Shown one piece after another: positions 11,000-22,375 of a stretch of DNA of 64,000 bases. The stretch is taken from the NCBI GenBank assembly GCA_948567375.1, contig OX419757.1:68758001-68822000 (forward strand), given 5' to 3'. This DNA comes from Lunularia cruciata (Eukaryota > Streptophyta > Marchantiopsida > Lunulariales > Lunulariaceae). Positions within the stretch are counted from its first letter, which is position 1; each line of letters starts with the position of its first letter. Made by a program: the position numbers and the translations under genes. The notes under the pieces were generated by a model, which searched no databases, was not told the origin of the DNA, and saw only the letters and a program-made list of their open reading frames with translations.

Positions 11000-11760
11000 A
11001 TAATTCAACCTTTACATGTCAAAGGTTCAAGAGGAAATACTTCCTGAATAAATGATGAATATTTTAATAATTGGCTATTGTGACCGAAAATTTACAAGGA
11101 TATGTATGGATATATCAAGAGATGCAATGCATGCCAATAGACTTTGAAATCAACCTCCACTATTGAATGCCTTTACCTTCATTTTTAGAATGGGGGATAT
11201 ACTTCATAGGATCAACCTAACCAACAACAACGACTACTCAGACAATATGTATTGTGCTTTCTATAGGTTATGCCACAAAGATTATCAAAGCAAAGGCCAC
11301 TCAAAGGGACAATACTTAAACAATGATTGAATCAATTTTTTTGCAATATTACTTTTTGTCAATACCATCCCTTGGAATTGAAAAATGATAGAGGAATACA
11401 CTTCCTTAATGCCTAAATTGAATCCCTTACAAAGTATTTCAAGATCAAGCATCAAAAGACTACTCCCTAAAACCCAAAGGTGAAAAGATTGAGAAAGGAA
11501 TCTAATGGAGTTAAGTCTAAAATTGTAAATAAGGTTATTGTAAACTATGCATATGATTGGGATATTACTAGAAACAAGTTCTAGCAGAGGATGCCAAAAC
11601 AATGGGGAGCTATATACTTGATGGCTAGAACAAAAATACTCTAGAGATGACAACTTAATTGGCAAAGTATTTTGTAGCTTGTATAAGGAGTAACATGTTT
11701 CAATTAATGCACATTGAGACCCCAAGAAATATGCATTTGTGACAGCAATCATGTAGCTCT
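11000..11760 (+). pseudogene. Integrase remnant of family B (B1)
   Basis: Degenerate integrase. The plus frame has RCNACQ (zinc-binding tail), then KNDRGIHFLNA where the second catalytic Asp would be, and about 20 residues later FKIKHQKTTP-stop-NPK, equivalent to the usual H..TTPYHPQ stretch. A final NCDSNHVALLS-like tail follows. Stops are frequent. The order after RNase H is as expected for Ty3/gypsy. Confidence 0.65.
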
Positions 11761-12592
11761 TTTGAGCTTAGAAAAAAACCTACTTAGCTATCAATCAAGC
11801 CATCTTATTGGAATCTATCTTGATTATGAGAACATCAATTGGACAAGGATTTCCAACACTATACTCAAAGGCTGAATGGGATGTATAAGGAATTAGGTTC
11901 TAGTTATTTAATTCCTTTCATTATTCATTTTTATGCTTGGATGAAGATTCTCATAGAAGATGAGAAATTATTGTTTGAAGATCATTTTGATTTGCCAAAA
12001 CATTATGGAACAAGGATGATTGGATGCTTTTAGAGAAGAGAATGAGCACTTTTCTAGGACAAGGAATCAATCATGCTTGAGAAGTCAAAAAGGAAATGCA
12101 TGCCTACCATAAAGACAATTGAGAACATAAGCATATATTTGAGGCTACTAGCACACCTCAAAATAAGAAGTGAGTAACACAATTGGCAACATCATCAAGA
12201 GAGTTGGATGTAGAACAAACCAAATCTGAAGAAGACTTCTTTGGCAAAATATATCAATGTGCCAATTCCAAAAGAATTGGGAGGAGAAAAAGAGAATTTG
12301 CAACAAGAAGAAGCAAAGGCACATCAAGAAAATGCAATATAATACAACAAATTATAAATGTAGAAGTGGCATGAACAAAATTGGATTTGATATCTATCAA
12401 GAATTTGAGGAAGGTCATTCTTCAAAATTTTGATATCCTTGATCTTTCCTTAATCCATATAGAAGTTACATGACTTTATCCGCTTGGTTAAGAAAATGCA
12501 CTTGACTTTGTATAATCACAACACCAATGTAAAGGTGCTTTGGAGAGACTTGGATTGACTTTTAGTTTTTTTAGTTTCACTTTGACAATCAT
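11761..12592. other. 3' part of B1, no recognised gene
   Basis: Short open stretches (11839-12033; 12183-12374, Lys/Arg/Ser-rich) show no domain I can name. No LTR of family B is seen here, so the 3' end of B1 is lost. The right end is the target site of A2. Confidence 0.4.
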
Positions 12593-13027
12593 TTTGTTCA
12601 CACCACTCAAATCACATAGATCAGTTCTTGATCTATCACTCAACAATCTACCAACAATTGGGCACGGATTACAATCAAGCCACATCCACTCTAGCTAAGA
12701 GGCTCTAGGTGATGCTCACCAGCTTTCTATCCACTCTAGCCAGGAACTCAAAGGCTCAATAACAAAGAAGTGAGCTATTTGGAGCTGCACTCCCAAGGTA
12801 TACTCCTGATTTTGACCTAGGTCTCACCCCAATGGTCCCACTAACAATATACTTGATGATGCAAATGGTGCAAGTGATGGTAGGCCCCACCATGGAGTTA
12901 GTACCCCGAACATGAAATCTGACCATCGGAAAGTAGTATATGAGCAACTGCCAAAATAACTCTAACTACTATCATTGCTATTCTAGTGTCCGAGCAATCT
13001 AGATACAAAGCTACAAATAGCATGACA
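12593..13027 (-). repeat. 3' LTR of A2
   Basis: Homologous along its whole length to the A2 5' LTR at 19691-20135. It ends GCATGACA on the plus strand. The far edge is TGACAATCA here versus TGTAATCA in the 5' LTR. Differences are many by eye, so the insertion is old. Confidence 0.8.
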
Positions 13028-13029
13028 AG

Positions 13030-13137
13030 TGTCATGCGTATACACATTGCTACACAACATACATGGTTGTCAACATCACACACTATAGAAGCACAACTCA
13101 CACATTAGTCATACATGGATTCTAAAGTGCCACAATT
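13030..13137 (-). repeat. Block X, about 108 bp, between polypurine-like run and 3' LTR of A2
   Basis: The block starts TGTCATGCGTATAC on the plus strand, an inverted match to the adjoining LTR end GCATGACA with two bases between. It recurs at 27885-28092 (1.5 times), 23468-23585 and 43745-43831. All copies share the words CACTATAGAAGCACAACTCA and CACATAAGTCATAC or close variants. It is absent from all three 5' LTRs. Its minus-strand end has TATA-like words (TATATATGCATGA in other copies). Confidence 0.75.
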
Positions 13138-13138
13138 G

Positions 13139-13149
13139 CCCCCCCCCCC
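13139..13149 (-). other. G11 run, candidate polypurine tract of A2
   Basis: Eleven C on the plus strand, so G11 on the element strand, just before block X. A polypurine tract normally primes plus-strand DNA and abuts the 3' LTR; here block X intervenes. A3 has a weaker purine stretch (AGGAGGT, about 28094) in the same place. Confidence 0.45.
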
Positions 13150-13990
13150 AATTGGTGGTTAGGTCCCTCTAACTCCAAATAGCCATCTACTCTAAGTATA
13201 TGGTATACCCTATGGTGGGCAAAAGATCAAGAGGTCGGGTGCTATCAAGCCTCATCATTAGTTGCTTGTCTGCAATCTATACCATATAAAGGATGAACTA
13301 GATATAGGTCAAGTACACCTAGGACATAATCATTGTCCCTGAGGAACCACCATGAGAGGAGGAGTCATACATGCCATATTCCATCCTCTCAAAGTAAGAG
13401 CTCCATTAGAAGAACCGCATAACATACACCTCAAGCTTGCTCATACAAGTGCCAAGCTTGGGTCCATAGTACCATCAATGTTTGGGAGGTGGCATGGCGC
13501 ACAATTGCGCACATGATCCTTCCAAAAAACACCATCACGTCCTTCCAACACAAGGACTCCAAATGGAACAACCTTGTGCACTCTCAAGATGGTGCAGCTT
13601 GTAGAAATATCAAGTGTTATCAATGTTGTCTACTATAGATGTACATAGTCACCTAGATTAAATCAATGGATTGAGGGTCTACAACCTCTTCCTCAAATAG
13701 TAGCATCACGTAAGGTATCCCTATGCTAAGCAATCACCATGTTTTCAAAGGCCATCAACATCACTTCTCGAAAGATCTCTATCCATTGAGAACATGCACT
13801 CATCCATACATTTGGATCATCCAAGTCCAACACTAGAGTAGTATCTCAATGAATGGTTGTAGGTAAATCTGGATATCATCCATAGAGTAGAAAGTAAGGA
13901 AAGAAGGATGCTAAGGAGGCTTGCCAGCTGAATTGATAGCCCATGGCCAACCAAGGTAATTGGATATCCCAATCTCCCAAGTGGCCTCTC
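13150..13990 (-). other. 3' non-coding part of A2, no domain recognised
   Basis: Sequence between integrase and block X, collinear with 28093-28960 in A3. One open stretch (13441-13623, minus) has no recognisable domain and is not conserved as an open frame in A3. It may contain the decayed integrase C-terminus. Confidence 0.5.
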
Positions 13991-14760
13991 TACAAATCAT
14001 ACTTTCACAATCCTCTCTTCATTTTTTGAACCACTCTTTGCTAAGCCATCTGCCTTAGGGTGATCTTGGGAGGTAATACAATGATCAATCAAAGCCTTGT
14101 CACACAAAACCCATAACTCCTCCAAGAACTCTATGCCCTGATCAATCAAAACCTTAGCTAGTGCACCAAAATGACTAAGAACTCGATCCACAAACAAGTA
14201 AGCCGTCCCTTCACTGGACTTGTCAGGAAGTGCCACCAATTCAATCCACTTGGAGAAGTGCTCTACCATCACCAAAACTTACTAATGATGTCTCACAGTC
14301 AATGGTAAAGGTTTAGCAAAGTCCAAAATCCAATGGTAACCCAATCCCATGATAAGTAATGGGTGTAACTGTGGTGTAAGCATTCAATGATGCTCGAACT
14401 TGGTCACAAACCAGACATCTTGCAACAAACTGATGTACATCAGTTTGCATACTACACCACCAATAATGACTCTGGAATAAGCAATATGTACGCTTTAATC
14501 TAAAATTTCCTAGCTCCTCATGAGTATGACAAGCCAATTGTGCTCTTTAAGATGGAAGTAGTACTAATTGCACTCTACCATCTTCCCATACACAAAGAAG
14601 GTGTTTGCACTCCAATCTGAACCACCTTGCTTGCTAAAGGATACGGTCTCTCTCCTTGGCCCCAACTATACCACCCACAACACCAATGGGAAGATAGTCC
14701 ATCAATTAGACATCACCATGAATGTCTCGCTGAACTGTACCACTATCTCCACTCTTTAGA
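13991..14760 (-). pseudogene. Integrase of family A (A2)
   Basis: The zinc-binding module (14313-14537) has HTHEELGN, LFQSHYWWCSM and CLVCDQV. The catalytic core (13997-14275) has HFSKWIELVALPDKSSEG, then HFGALAKVLIDQGIEFLEEL with the second catalytic Asp, then DHCITSQDHPKADGLAKSG, where the third catalytic acid would lie in the DGLAK region and appears to be lost. A frameshift separates the two parts near 14290. The first catalytic Asp region (PLDFG) is seen at the junction. Confidence 0.85.
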
Positions 14761-14799
14761 TTTGTGACCTCAATAACTCCTCCTATATGTGATGATAAA

Positions 14800-15290
14800 G
14801 ATATTGCCAAAGCTTTAGAAAATATACAAAGAAAGGCAGATGCATGCCAATGTGGCACCATATCCTCATTTATCTCACCATGCCAACATGCTCCGATCTG
14901 ATCCTACTTGCTGGGACATGGGTTTTTACTCAACTCATTTGCATTATGGTTCACCACTCCTGGTCTATGAATAACCGTGAAATCATACTCCTGTAAAATC
15001 AGAGCTCATTGTGCAAGCTTCCTTAACAGCTTGTCATATTCCATCAACCACTTCAATGGTTGATGATCAATGATGAGAGTAAAGGGGTTACTAAATAGAT
15101 AACATTAGAGATGTACTACTACCCAAACTGCTACCAAGCATTCTCCCTCATATGAACTATACTTTTTCTCCACTAAATTGTTTGAGCAACTAATATAAGC
15201 CACCACAAACTCCTTCTCTTCATCATCATGTTGGGTGAGCACTGCTCCTACATACTCCAATCAATGTGAACCTGAAATGGTCATCCCTTG
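14800..15290 (-). pseudogene. RNase H of family A pol (A2)
   Basis: Aligns at DNA level with 420-905 of A1, including the segment for TLI-DH, PLKWLMEYDKLLRKLA-like and the HRPG-type end. No frame stays open over more than about 50 codons, so it is more decayed than in A1. Confidence 0.7.
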
Positions 15291-16060
15291 ATTGTTCTCG
15301 TCAAAATAGGAGTAGATATCAACCTCTCCTTGAGCTCTACAAAAGCTCTCCTGTGCTCATCTCTCCAACACCACTCTTGTATTAGCTTGGTAAGCTTTGT
15401 CAAGGCCTTGGCAATGGCACTAAATCCTCTAACATAGTGGTGATAGAAGTTTGCCAACTCAAGGAATGCTTGCACTTTGCTCACATCCATAGGCCAAGGA
15501 ATACACCCAATAGCTTCTACCTTGGTCTGCTAAACACCAAGTCCTCTAGGGTAGATAGTGTGGCCCAAATACTCAACCTGCTTGTGGAAGAAGCTACACT
15601 TTCCAAGATGTAATTTGAGTCCATGAGATCTCAACCTCTCAAACACCTCCAACAAATGTCTCTCATGCTCTTCCATTGTGGTCCTATAGACCAAAATGTC
15701 ATCAATATAGCACCAAGCAAGATCCAATCCAACTAGGATCCTATCTTTGACCCTTTGTAACTCAGCAAGAGCATTCTTTAATTCAACTGGTAAGAACCTC
15801 CATTGATATAATAGATTCTTATCGTGAAGATCAATAGCCCAAAATGTTATGCTGGACTTATTCTACTCCCTAATTGGCAATTGATGATATCATGCTCAAA
15901 GATCCAAATTGTTGAAGACCTTTGCATACCCAATTGAATCAAAGATCTCCTCTAGTGTGGGTATGGTATGGCATGCCAATCAGCCCTAGTTTGTTGGTTG
16001 ATAGGATGGTAATCTCCACACATCCACCTATTTGTGTAGTTGCCATGCATGTCTTTCTTG
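15291..16060 (-). pseudogene. Reverse transcriptase of family A pol (A2)
   Basis: An uninterrupted but stop-ridden RT. Landmarks are RWMCGDYHPINQQTRADW (about 16000), CYIDDILVYR with the catalytic Asp pair (about 15700), HGLKLHLGKCSFFHKQ, VEYLGHTIYPRGLGV and VQAFLELANFYHHYVRGF. The piece 15530-15727 stays in frame across the active site. This copy shows the unbroken arrangement at the site where A1 received the family E LTR. Confidence 0.85.
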
Positions 16061-17157
16061 GCTAGAATCATTGTAGCTGATGCACACTCTCCATGTGAAA
16101 TCTCCACCAAACTAGCCTCAAGAAGGTCACTACTCAGACTTTGAATCAATGCTTGCTCCATGTCACTATATTTGTAGGGACGTGAAAAAACTAGTGTATT
16201 GCTAGTAAGCTCACTCCAAATACCAAGTCCCTTTAGAGCACCCAAATCCTTCATATTGTAGGCAAAAAAACTTGTGTAGCTCCTCAAGAACCTCCAAACT
16301 CTTTGTCTTTCCTCTCTTGTAAGCTTGGGTCCAAGATCCGGCTCCCAAGTATCCTCTATAGCTATCATAGGAGTGGAAGACATATTGATTGGCTGCTACA
16401 TTGGGCCCTTGGGAACAATAGTGTCATGCTCCCAACTACTAGAGGTCCCAACTTAAGTGTGAAAAATATCCTTTGATTTGGCTGCAAGCTCCATATGTCC
16501 TCTAGCTACATCCCAAGTAGACCAAGAGTGTTATCCAAGTAGACCACTCTCACTTGGATGGACTCCAAGTAGACCACTCTCTCTAGTAGCCATTGGTTGT
16601 GCCCCAAGAATACCCTATCCACTTGGTCCATTGTCCCTAGCATGTGCCTAAATGGTCTCAATAGGTCCCATCTAAGAATGGAACTAATGTGTATTGCCAC
16701 CACCTGGGTGTGAGAATCACCCATCAAAGGGATGTTCTCCAAAATGTAAGCTGGAGAAACAAATTGATGAACCTGTAGATGTTAGAGTATCCATAACATC
16801 TCCCAAAACACACCAAAATGGGGATCTTGAAGACCCAAACCTTGGCTAGTGCGTATATGTCCCTAACATGGCTATCCATAGATCACCAAATGAACAAGCC
16901 CATGTCTCTCTAGATCATACACCCCCAGCAAAGAAATGCCTATTGGTAGAGCCTTATGGTAACCCTTGATTGTTGACATCAATAATAACTCCGGATACCA
17001 ATAGGCCAAGTATACCACATGATGTAGAGAGACTCATCCAGCAATCTCCTCCCTCTCCACATACAAGTAACTTTGCACTCGTATGCCCACATGTAATACC
17101 GCAACAAGTCCAGTCCTAATCCAACCAAACAACTCCAATAGACATACTTCCTCTATC
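16061..17157 (-). pseudogene. Pre-RT region of family A (A2)
   Basis: Open from 15952 to 16383 with EDTWEPDLGPKLTREERQRV, MKDLGALKGLGI, VFSRPYKYSDMEQALIQ and LVEISHGECASATMILAKKD. These lead directly into RT and show that the same lead-in of A1 is genuine coding sequence. Further upstream (16506-16742) the frames are broken. The region is cut at 17157 by a chromovirus LTR fragment. Confidence 0.7.
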
Positions 17158-17611
17158 AAAATCATGTGGGTGAGGTACCATTGGAAATTTTTTGGTGAGA
17201 CAACCCAGGGGGTACGGAAGGCTAGCCTTTCATTTGTTGGGGGGATTTACACATTTTTAGGCCTAATCCATCCATTTAGGCCTCAAAATTGCCACCAAAG
17301 TTTTCAAGCCTATTTTGGCTTTTTCTCTATTTGTAGAAGTGCTCTTTTGGTGATACATCTATCTGATCTATGTTCTTTATCATGTGTAATATCTTTCTAG
17401 ATGTGACCACTCCAAGTTTCACCTCTAGATCATATGCCTAGCTATTGATTCTAAAGTTTCTAAGCTTGTTTCAATTTTTGGCCTATTAGTAAAAGTACTC
17501 TTTTGGTGATACCTCTATTTGATCTACTTAGTCCATAATGCATAACATCCTTCTAGATATTACCAAACTAAATTTCATTTTTAGATCATTTATCTAGCTA
17601 TTGGTATTACA
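17158..17611 (-). repeat. Truncated LTR of family C inside A2
   Basis: The right end GGTATTACA (to 17611) is the reverse complement of the C LTR start. The left part, which would hold the TATA box and 3' end, is missing: similarity stops at CACATGATTT-type sequence near 17158. Compared with A1, the host element lacks the stretch equivalent to about 3990-5410 here, so insertion and deletion are coupled or sequential. Both U3 duplication units are present. Confidence 0.8.
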
Positions 17612-18824
17612 TATGGCCATGCTAAACAAACTCTACTCTAATTGCTCAATTTGAGTAGCCATGGATGTCTCATAAGTAAGGGCAGGTATTGCACCCCTAC
17701 TTGGTGTGGATCCTCTACTAGCACCTCTACCACCTCCTCCTCCATGACCTAGTGCTCTACTTCCACCTACCATAACAACCCTACCACTCTATAACTTTGG
17801 GTGCAAGTCAAAGCACTAGTCACTAGTGTGTCTAAACTTGTGGCAATGCTCACACTATCTCTATGTTGGCTATGATGCACCAGAGGTATTAGGTATTATT
17901 TTTCCCTAAGTGCACTCTCTCCTATGATGAAGTCCACCACAAGTCTGTAGCCTATAACAACGTAGCATCATGGACTCCATGTCACAACTACTTGTCCAGT
18001 ATCCCATACCAAACTTGGACTTCTTGGACCTCAATAACTCCCTCAGTAAAATTGATCAGCCATCTCATGCAAGTGTATGCCTCATGTAGGCTCTCTCCAA
18101 CCTTTTGTTGGAACTCTTGCAAGCTCCTCAACTTGTTAGTCCGCACTCCCTAGTGGTTCTACCTCAAACATTAGAAGCACTTTACCATGGGGTTAAACCC
18201 TGGTACTACACCACCTCCTATACTTGTACCTCCCTTCATAGTAGCACCATCTCCAAAAGATCCACCAATGCTACTAGAGCTAGAACTTGTGGGTATTGTT
18301 GAACTACCCCTAAAAAGTAAGCCTAAAGTAATGGAGACATAGATTGGAGACCAATACTATCTCTATAGCTTGATCTCCTCCAAGTGAGCTCTCTTGAACT
18401 CATTGTAGTCATCCATCGGCAGACCCTCCAAATGCTAAAACAACCCCTTCCATACCCTGAAGATGTGAACAAAGTCAAGTTTCCACATCTATTGTAGATC
18501 ACACCAACTATCAAACTCCTATATGAAGTCATCCAACTCAATGGTACCCACTATACCAAAGTAATGCCAGGGGTCTTTGGAGGCCCCATAGATCTTATCC
18601 ATCTCCAACAATAATGGTGCGGACATACCAAGTGCACTCTCAATTGAATCAAATCTTGTGTCAAACTCCAACTTAGAGTCAATCTCTTCCTTCATTGGGA
18701 CCTGAAGTATAGGTTGATATTGAGTGCCATTCCAAGTAAACCCATTGCATACTTCAAAGCTATCTCTTTTGGAATCCCGAAAGAACTCTATTGTGACAAA
18801 GTAACCAAAAACTACAACCCGCAA
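17612..18824 (-). pseudogene. Gag of family A (A2)
   Basis: The N-terminal part is open at 18519-18824 and includes VTIEFFRDSKRDSFEV, ESALGMSAPLLLEMDKIYGA and VGTIELDDFI. The CCHC knuckle lies at 17813-17854 (C-E-H-C-H-K-F-R-H-T-S-D-stop-C), fitting CX2CX4HX4C with a stop before the last Cys. The middle (17950-18330) aligns with the gag-like domain of A1 but has stops. The continuous reading across the stretch that contains a primer-site-like word in A1 (TGGTATCAGC, about 6775) argues that word is coding coincidence. Confidence 0.75.
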
Positions 18825-19690
18825 TTATAACCTCCGCAAATACTCCACCAAGTGCCAACACCACCAAGTGAAAACACCTCCAAGTACCAACACCACCAAC
18901 TAAATATCATCGACTAATGTAGCTCTAACTATGAAAACTACATTAAGGGAAAGTGGAACCTATAGCTTGCCATCATAACACACTCTCTCAAGATTTACAA
19001 GTCATCACTTATTGTCTTACCAAAGAGAAATATAAGTAGTCTGACTAGTCATCACTCCAACCTTACTACCGAGAGCACACCTGAGCACCAACGCTCTAAA
19101 TTCAAGGCACCTTGTACAAACATGGTGCTCAAACAAGAAGTAGAGAATAGATGAGGTCCAATCACAAGAAGGCTAAACAAAAACCCTCTATCTCATAAAT
19201 CAACACCGGATAGACTCCGCCACCCTTTGGCATTCTACATAATCAGAGTACCTATCTACTTCCATTACCAAAAATGGGATCAAAATTCTTCTCACCAAAA
19301 TATGATGTAAATCTAACAATGAATTTGATGTAAATCCCTAAATTTAGCTTACCGCCAAATCTTCTTCTAACTCTTCACTTGAGCCAAATTGGAAAGATTG
19401 CAATCATCAAATCTCTAATTCATGGGAATGGGTTGCCAACTCCACCTTCAATTTTACTTTTTGAGCTCAACTTGCACCAGGTTGATCATGTGTTCACCTC
19501 TTGAGCTCAAAATCACAACTACCGCTTGAAATCAACTCTCTTTGGCTCCAAATTTGGCCAATGCTTCCACACACAATCACTTCCAAGGAAATGAAAACTA
19601 AAATCAAGGTACCACAATCCATCTAGCTTGGAGATACAACCACCACCCTTAGTTCCTATACCCAAATTCTCCTTGACTTCACTTCTTTGT
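18825..19690 (-). other. Untranslated leader of A2
   Basis: No gene is seen. It is shorter than the A1 leader because a segment near 19260 is missing. It keeps the conserved AGCTTGGAGATAC word near 19627. Confidence 0.6.
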
Positions 19691-20135
19691 TGTAATCATT
19701 TGTTCATACCATTCAAATCACACTTAATCAGATTAGTACTTGATGTGTCACTCAACAATCTGGCAACAACTGGGCATTGATTATAGTCAAGCCACACCCT
19801 CTCTAGCTAAGAGACTCTGAACTAACTCCAACTTTCTATCCACTCTAACCAAGAACTCAAAGGGTCAACAACAAAGAAGTGAGCTCTTTGGAGTTGCACT
19901 CCTAGGATATACTTCTAATTTTGACCTATGTCTCACCCCAATGGTCCCACTATTGGCACACTTGACAGTGCAAACAGTGCAAGTGATAGTGGGCCCCACC
20001 ATGTAGCCAATATCCAAAACACAAAATCTGACCATTGGAAAATAGTCTATGAATAATTGCCAAAATACCTCTAACTACTATCACTACTACTCCAACGTCC
20101 AAGAAATCTAGATGCAAAGCTACAATGGCATGACA
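19691..20135 (-). repeat. 5' LTR of A2
   Basis: On the element strand it starts TGTCATGCC and ends TGATTACA. The GTGGGCCCCAC box (about 19989) and a TATA-like word are kept. It is followed outside by the ACTT repeat. Confidence 0.85.
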
Positions 20136-21436
20136 ACTTAAGGCCAAGCAAAGCTAGACAAATCAAGGAGATAGAATGCAGAAAAAATAAAGAGCATTCT
20201 CAAATTGTAGAGTGAGAAGGAGTTCCTTGACAAAGCACTAGTAGAAGCTAAAGAAAAGTATCATGAGATGAAACAAGATGCAAAAGCAATTATATAAGAT
20301 AATTAGGAGAAGAATCTAGAGAACACATGCATAACTAATATTTTAAATAAGAAGTTAGAAGCCATCAATATGAGGAGTTGTAGCTCAAACTAAACCTTGA
20401 TTAGAACAAATTGCTAACAATTCAAGTTGAATAGGAGGCTATTTATCTCCAATTGAGAGAAGCCAAAAGAAAAGCCATTAGTTAGAATCTCTCAAGATGG
20501 GCTATTATAAATATAGCTAAAGGAATTGAAACTTCTAATGCTACACTTAGAAAAGAACAATGATATAGGTGTGCTAAGGTGCAAAAGATGGAGATGCATT
20601 AAATTAGATGAACTCATCAATTAGGACATCAACACAACACTCATGAATCATGATATTTTACATCTCATATAACTCTCACATACTCACATTAACCTTCCAA
20701 GGCATGCATAGTAGAAGGTAGCAATACAATTAGTAGAAGACAAACAAAGATTAACCATAGAGAGTAAAGAAAACAGAAAGCTAGAGTTAAGAGAATTAAC
20801 CATAGATTAGGCCTGATTGCAAATAAGGAATGAGAAGATAATTTTCCAATTAAATTATAACCTATTGACCTATTGACATGATTGGTTAGATATTTTTAAA
20901 TAATTTAGTTTTAAAGGACTAAGTTTCCATTGTTAGTTAGTTTGATAGTTATGTATGCATTTAAACTATTTAAAATTGTATATTTGAATTGCTTTGTATC
21001 AATTATATACAAGGTTAGTGAGTAAAAGAGTGCAAGCTCCTTATTTTTGTAGGTATCTCTTTTTTTATTGCAAACTATCAGCAATCCTTTGTGGATGGCA
21101 TAGTCAAATGTATGTTATGATCCTTGGTCTTTGTGATAGACGTTGAGAAGCAATGGCATAACAAAATGCTTAAATTCTATAATTTTGTCACTAGCCAAAG
21201 AACACATACACCTCATCAAGTTATGATGAATTTTCATGATGGTCTTATGTATGGTGATAATCTTATAAAAATTTAGATGTAGAGTAATATTGGAGTGCAA
21301 TTTAAAAAACAAACTTGATTTCTACAAGGCTTGTGATATTTACCCAAACTGCAAAGAAATCAAGTGTCATTGCTCTTATGCTTAATTGTACTTATATAAA
21401 GAAAACTTGAGAATTGGTGTATTGAGGTTGGTATAT
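20136..21436 (+). pseudogene. Broken coiled-coil-like ORF remnant, then AT-rich spacer
   Basis: From about 20150 to 20880 a plus-strand reading has Lys/Glu/Leu-rich helical stretches such as FLDKALVEAKEKYHEMKQDA and TNILNKKLEAINM, with stops between. This composition suggests a coiled coil. No family is recognised. It could be an accessory ORF of a gypsy element or a gag part; a similar reading exists at 60560-61120. From 20880 to 21436 I see nothing supported. Confidence 0.4.
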
Positions 21437-22375
21437 TGTCACAACCCACTTCCTTGCACGCTCTGGTTTTTGTTGCTTCAAATGTTTTTCTTTTTGTAAA
21501 TAGTTCAATTCAAGTGTCATGAAGCATCATTTGCAAGGAGTAATGGTTTGGGGGAGTAGAACTCACACAATATAGATATGGACAGACAAGGTGCCTCAAA
21601 AGAATGGGCTTATAAGAACACCCAATGAGAATAATGTTAGACCTATTTTTTAGTTGAGCACATTATGCTTTTGTACCATGGAGGCTAGAAACATGACCAA
21701 CAAATAAAACAAACAGCTCCATGACAAGGAAGCCTTGACTTCATGAGATTCTAGAGGAAAACAAGGGATCCAGAAAATTCTTGGCAATGCAAAACCCTAC
21801 CAATTTCCACCGCCATTTCAAGATCATGCAAAAATACATGGGTGCTTCCAAAGAACCATTGACCATTTTGTGCCCAAGTTCTTATGTGCAATGTATAATC
21901 ATGACTCTTCACCAACCATCATGATGGATTAAGTACAGATCCCACCCCATCAAGACAATAAAAGGACTAACTTCACAAGTCAATTATTTTTTCATTTTCA
22001 CTTTTCACTTACTACTTTTTGAATTCTCATGTTTCTCTCTCCATGATTGACATCTCTCGTGAGATTGTGAGAGGAATTTCTAGCTCTAGTTGCATAATTT
22101 TTCTAAGACTATCAAGAACTCATGAAGTGGAATTGAGGGAGTAGATAAGTGAATTACACTATCAAGAGAATTTGAAAATTCAGTCATGACAAGATGCACT
22201 CTTGCTAGGGGAATTGAGTTAAGAAGAGGTGAAGTCAAAAAATTTCAGCAAGTATTGTATTGTCAAACTAACAACATGAAGATAAGGAAAATGGATATCT
22301 TGCTGTGGGATTGGGGTCTCACGGATGTAGCTATATTTCAAGAAATATGTGCAAATGCAAAGAACACAAGTGGGA
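21437..22375 (+). repeat. LTR of family B (isolated copy)
   Basis: Starts TGTCACAACCCACTTCC and aligns with the 3' LTR of B3 (42080-43665), including the CAAGTGTCATGAAGCATCATT stretch, a TATA-like AATAAAAGGAC near 21957, the CTTTTCACTT run and a final part around GGATGTAGC. The end is placed where the two copies diverge and is approximate. The sequence on the left is not a clear polypurine tract. Confidence 0.65.

Larger units (their letters stand above)
12593..20135 (-). mobile_element. Family A retrotransposon copy A2, both LTRs present
   Basis: A 7.5-kb minus-strand copy with a 5' LTR at 19691-20135 and a 3' LTR at 12593-13027. It is flanked by a 4-bp direct repeat ACTT (12589-12592 and 20136-20139). 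Ty3/gypsy elements usually make 5 bp, so one base may have decayed. Internal order is leader, gag, pre-RT, RT, RNase H, integrase, a long 3' untranslated part, a C-run and a block X. A truncated chromovirus LTR (17158-17611) replaces about 1.4 kb of the gag-pol junction relative to A1. All frames are broken. Confidence 0.85.
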
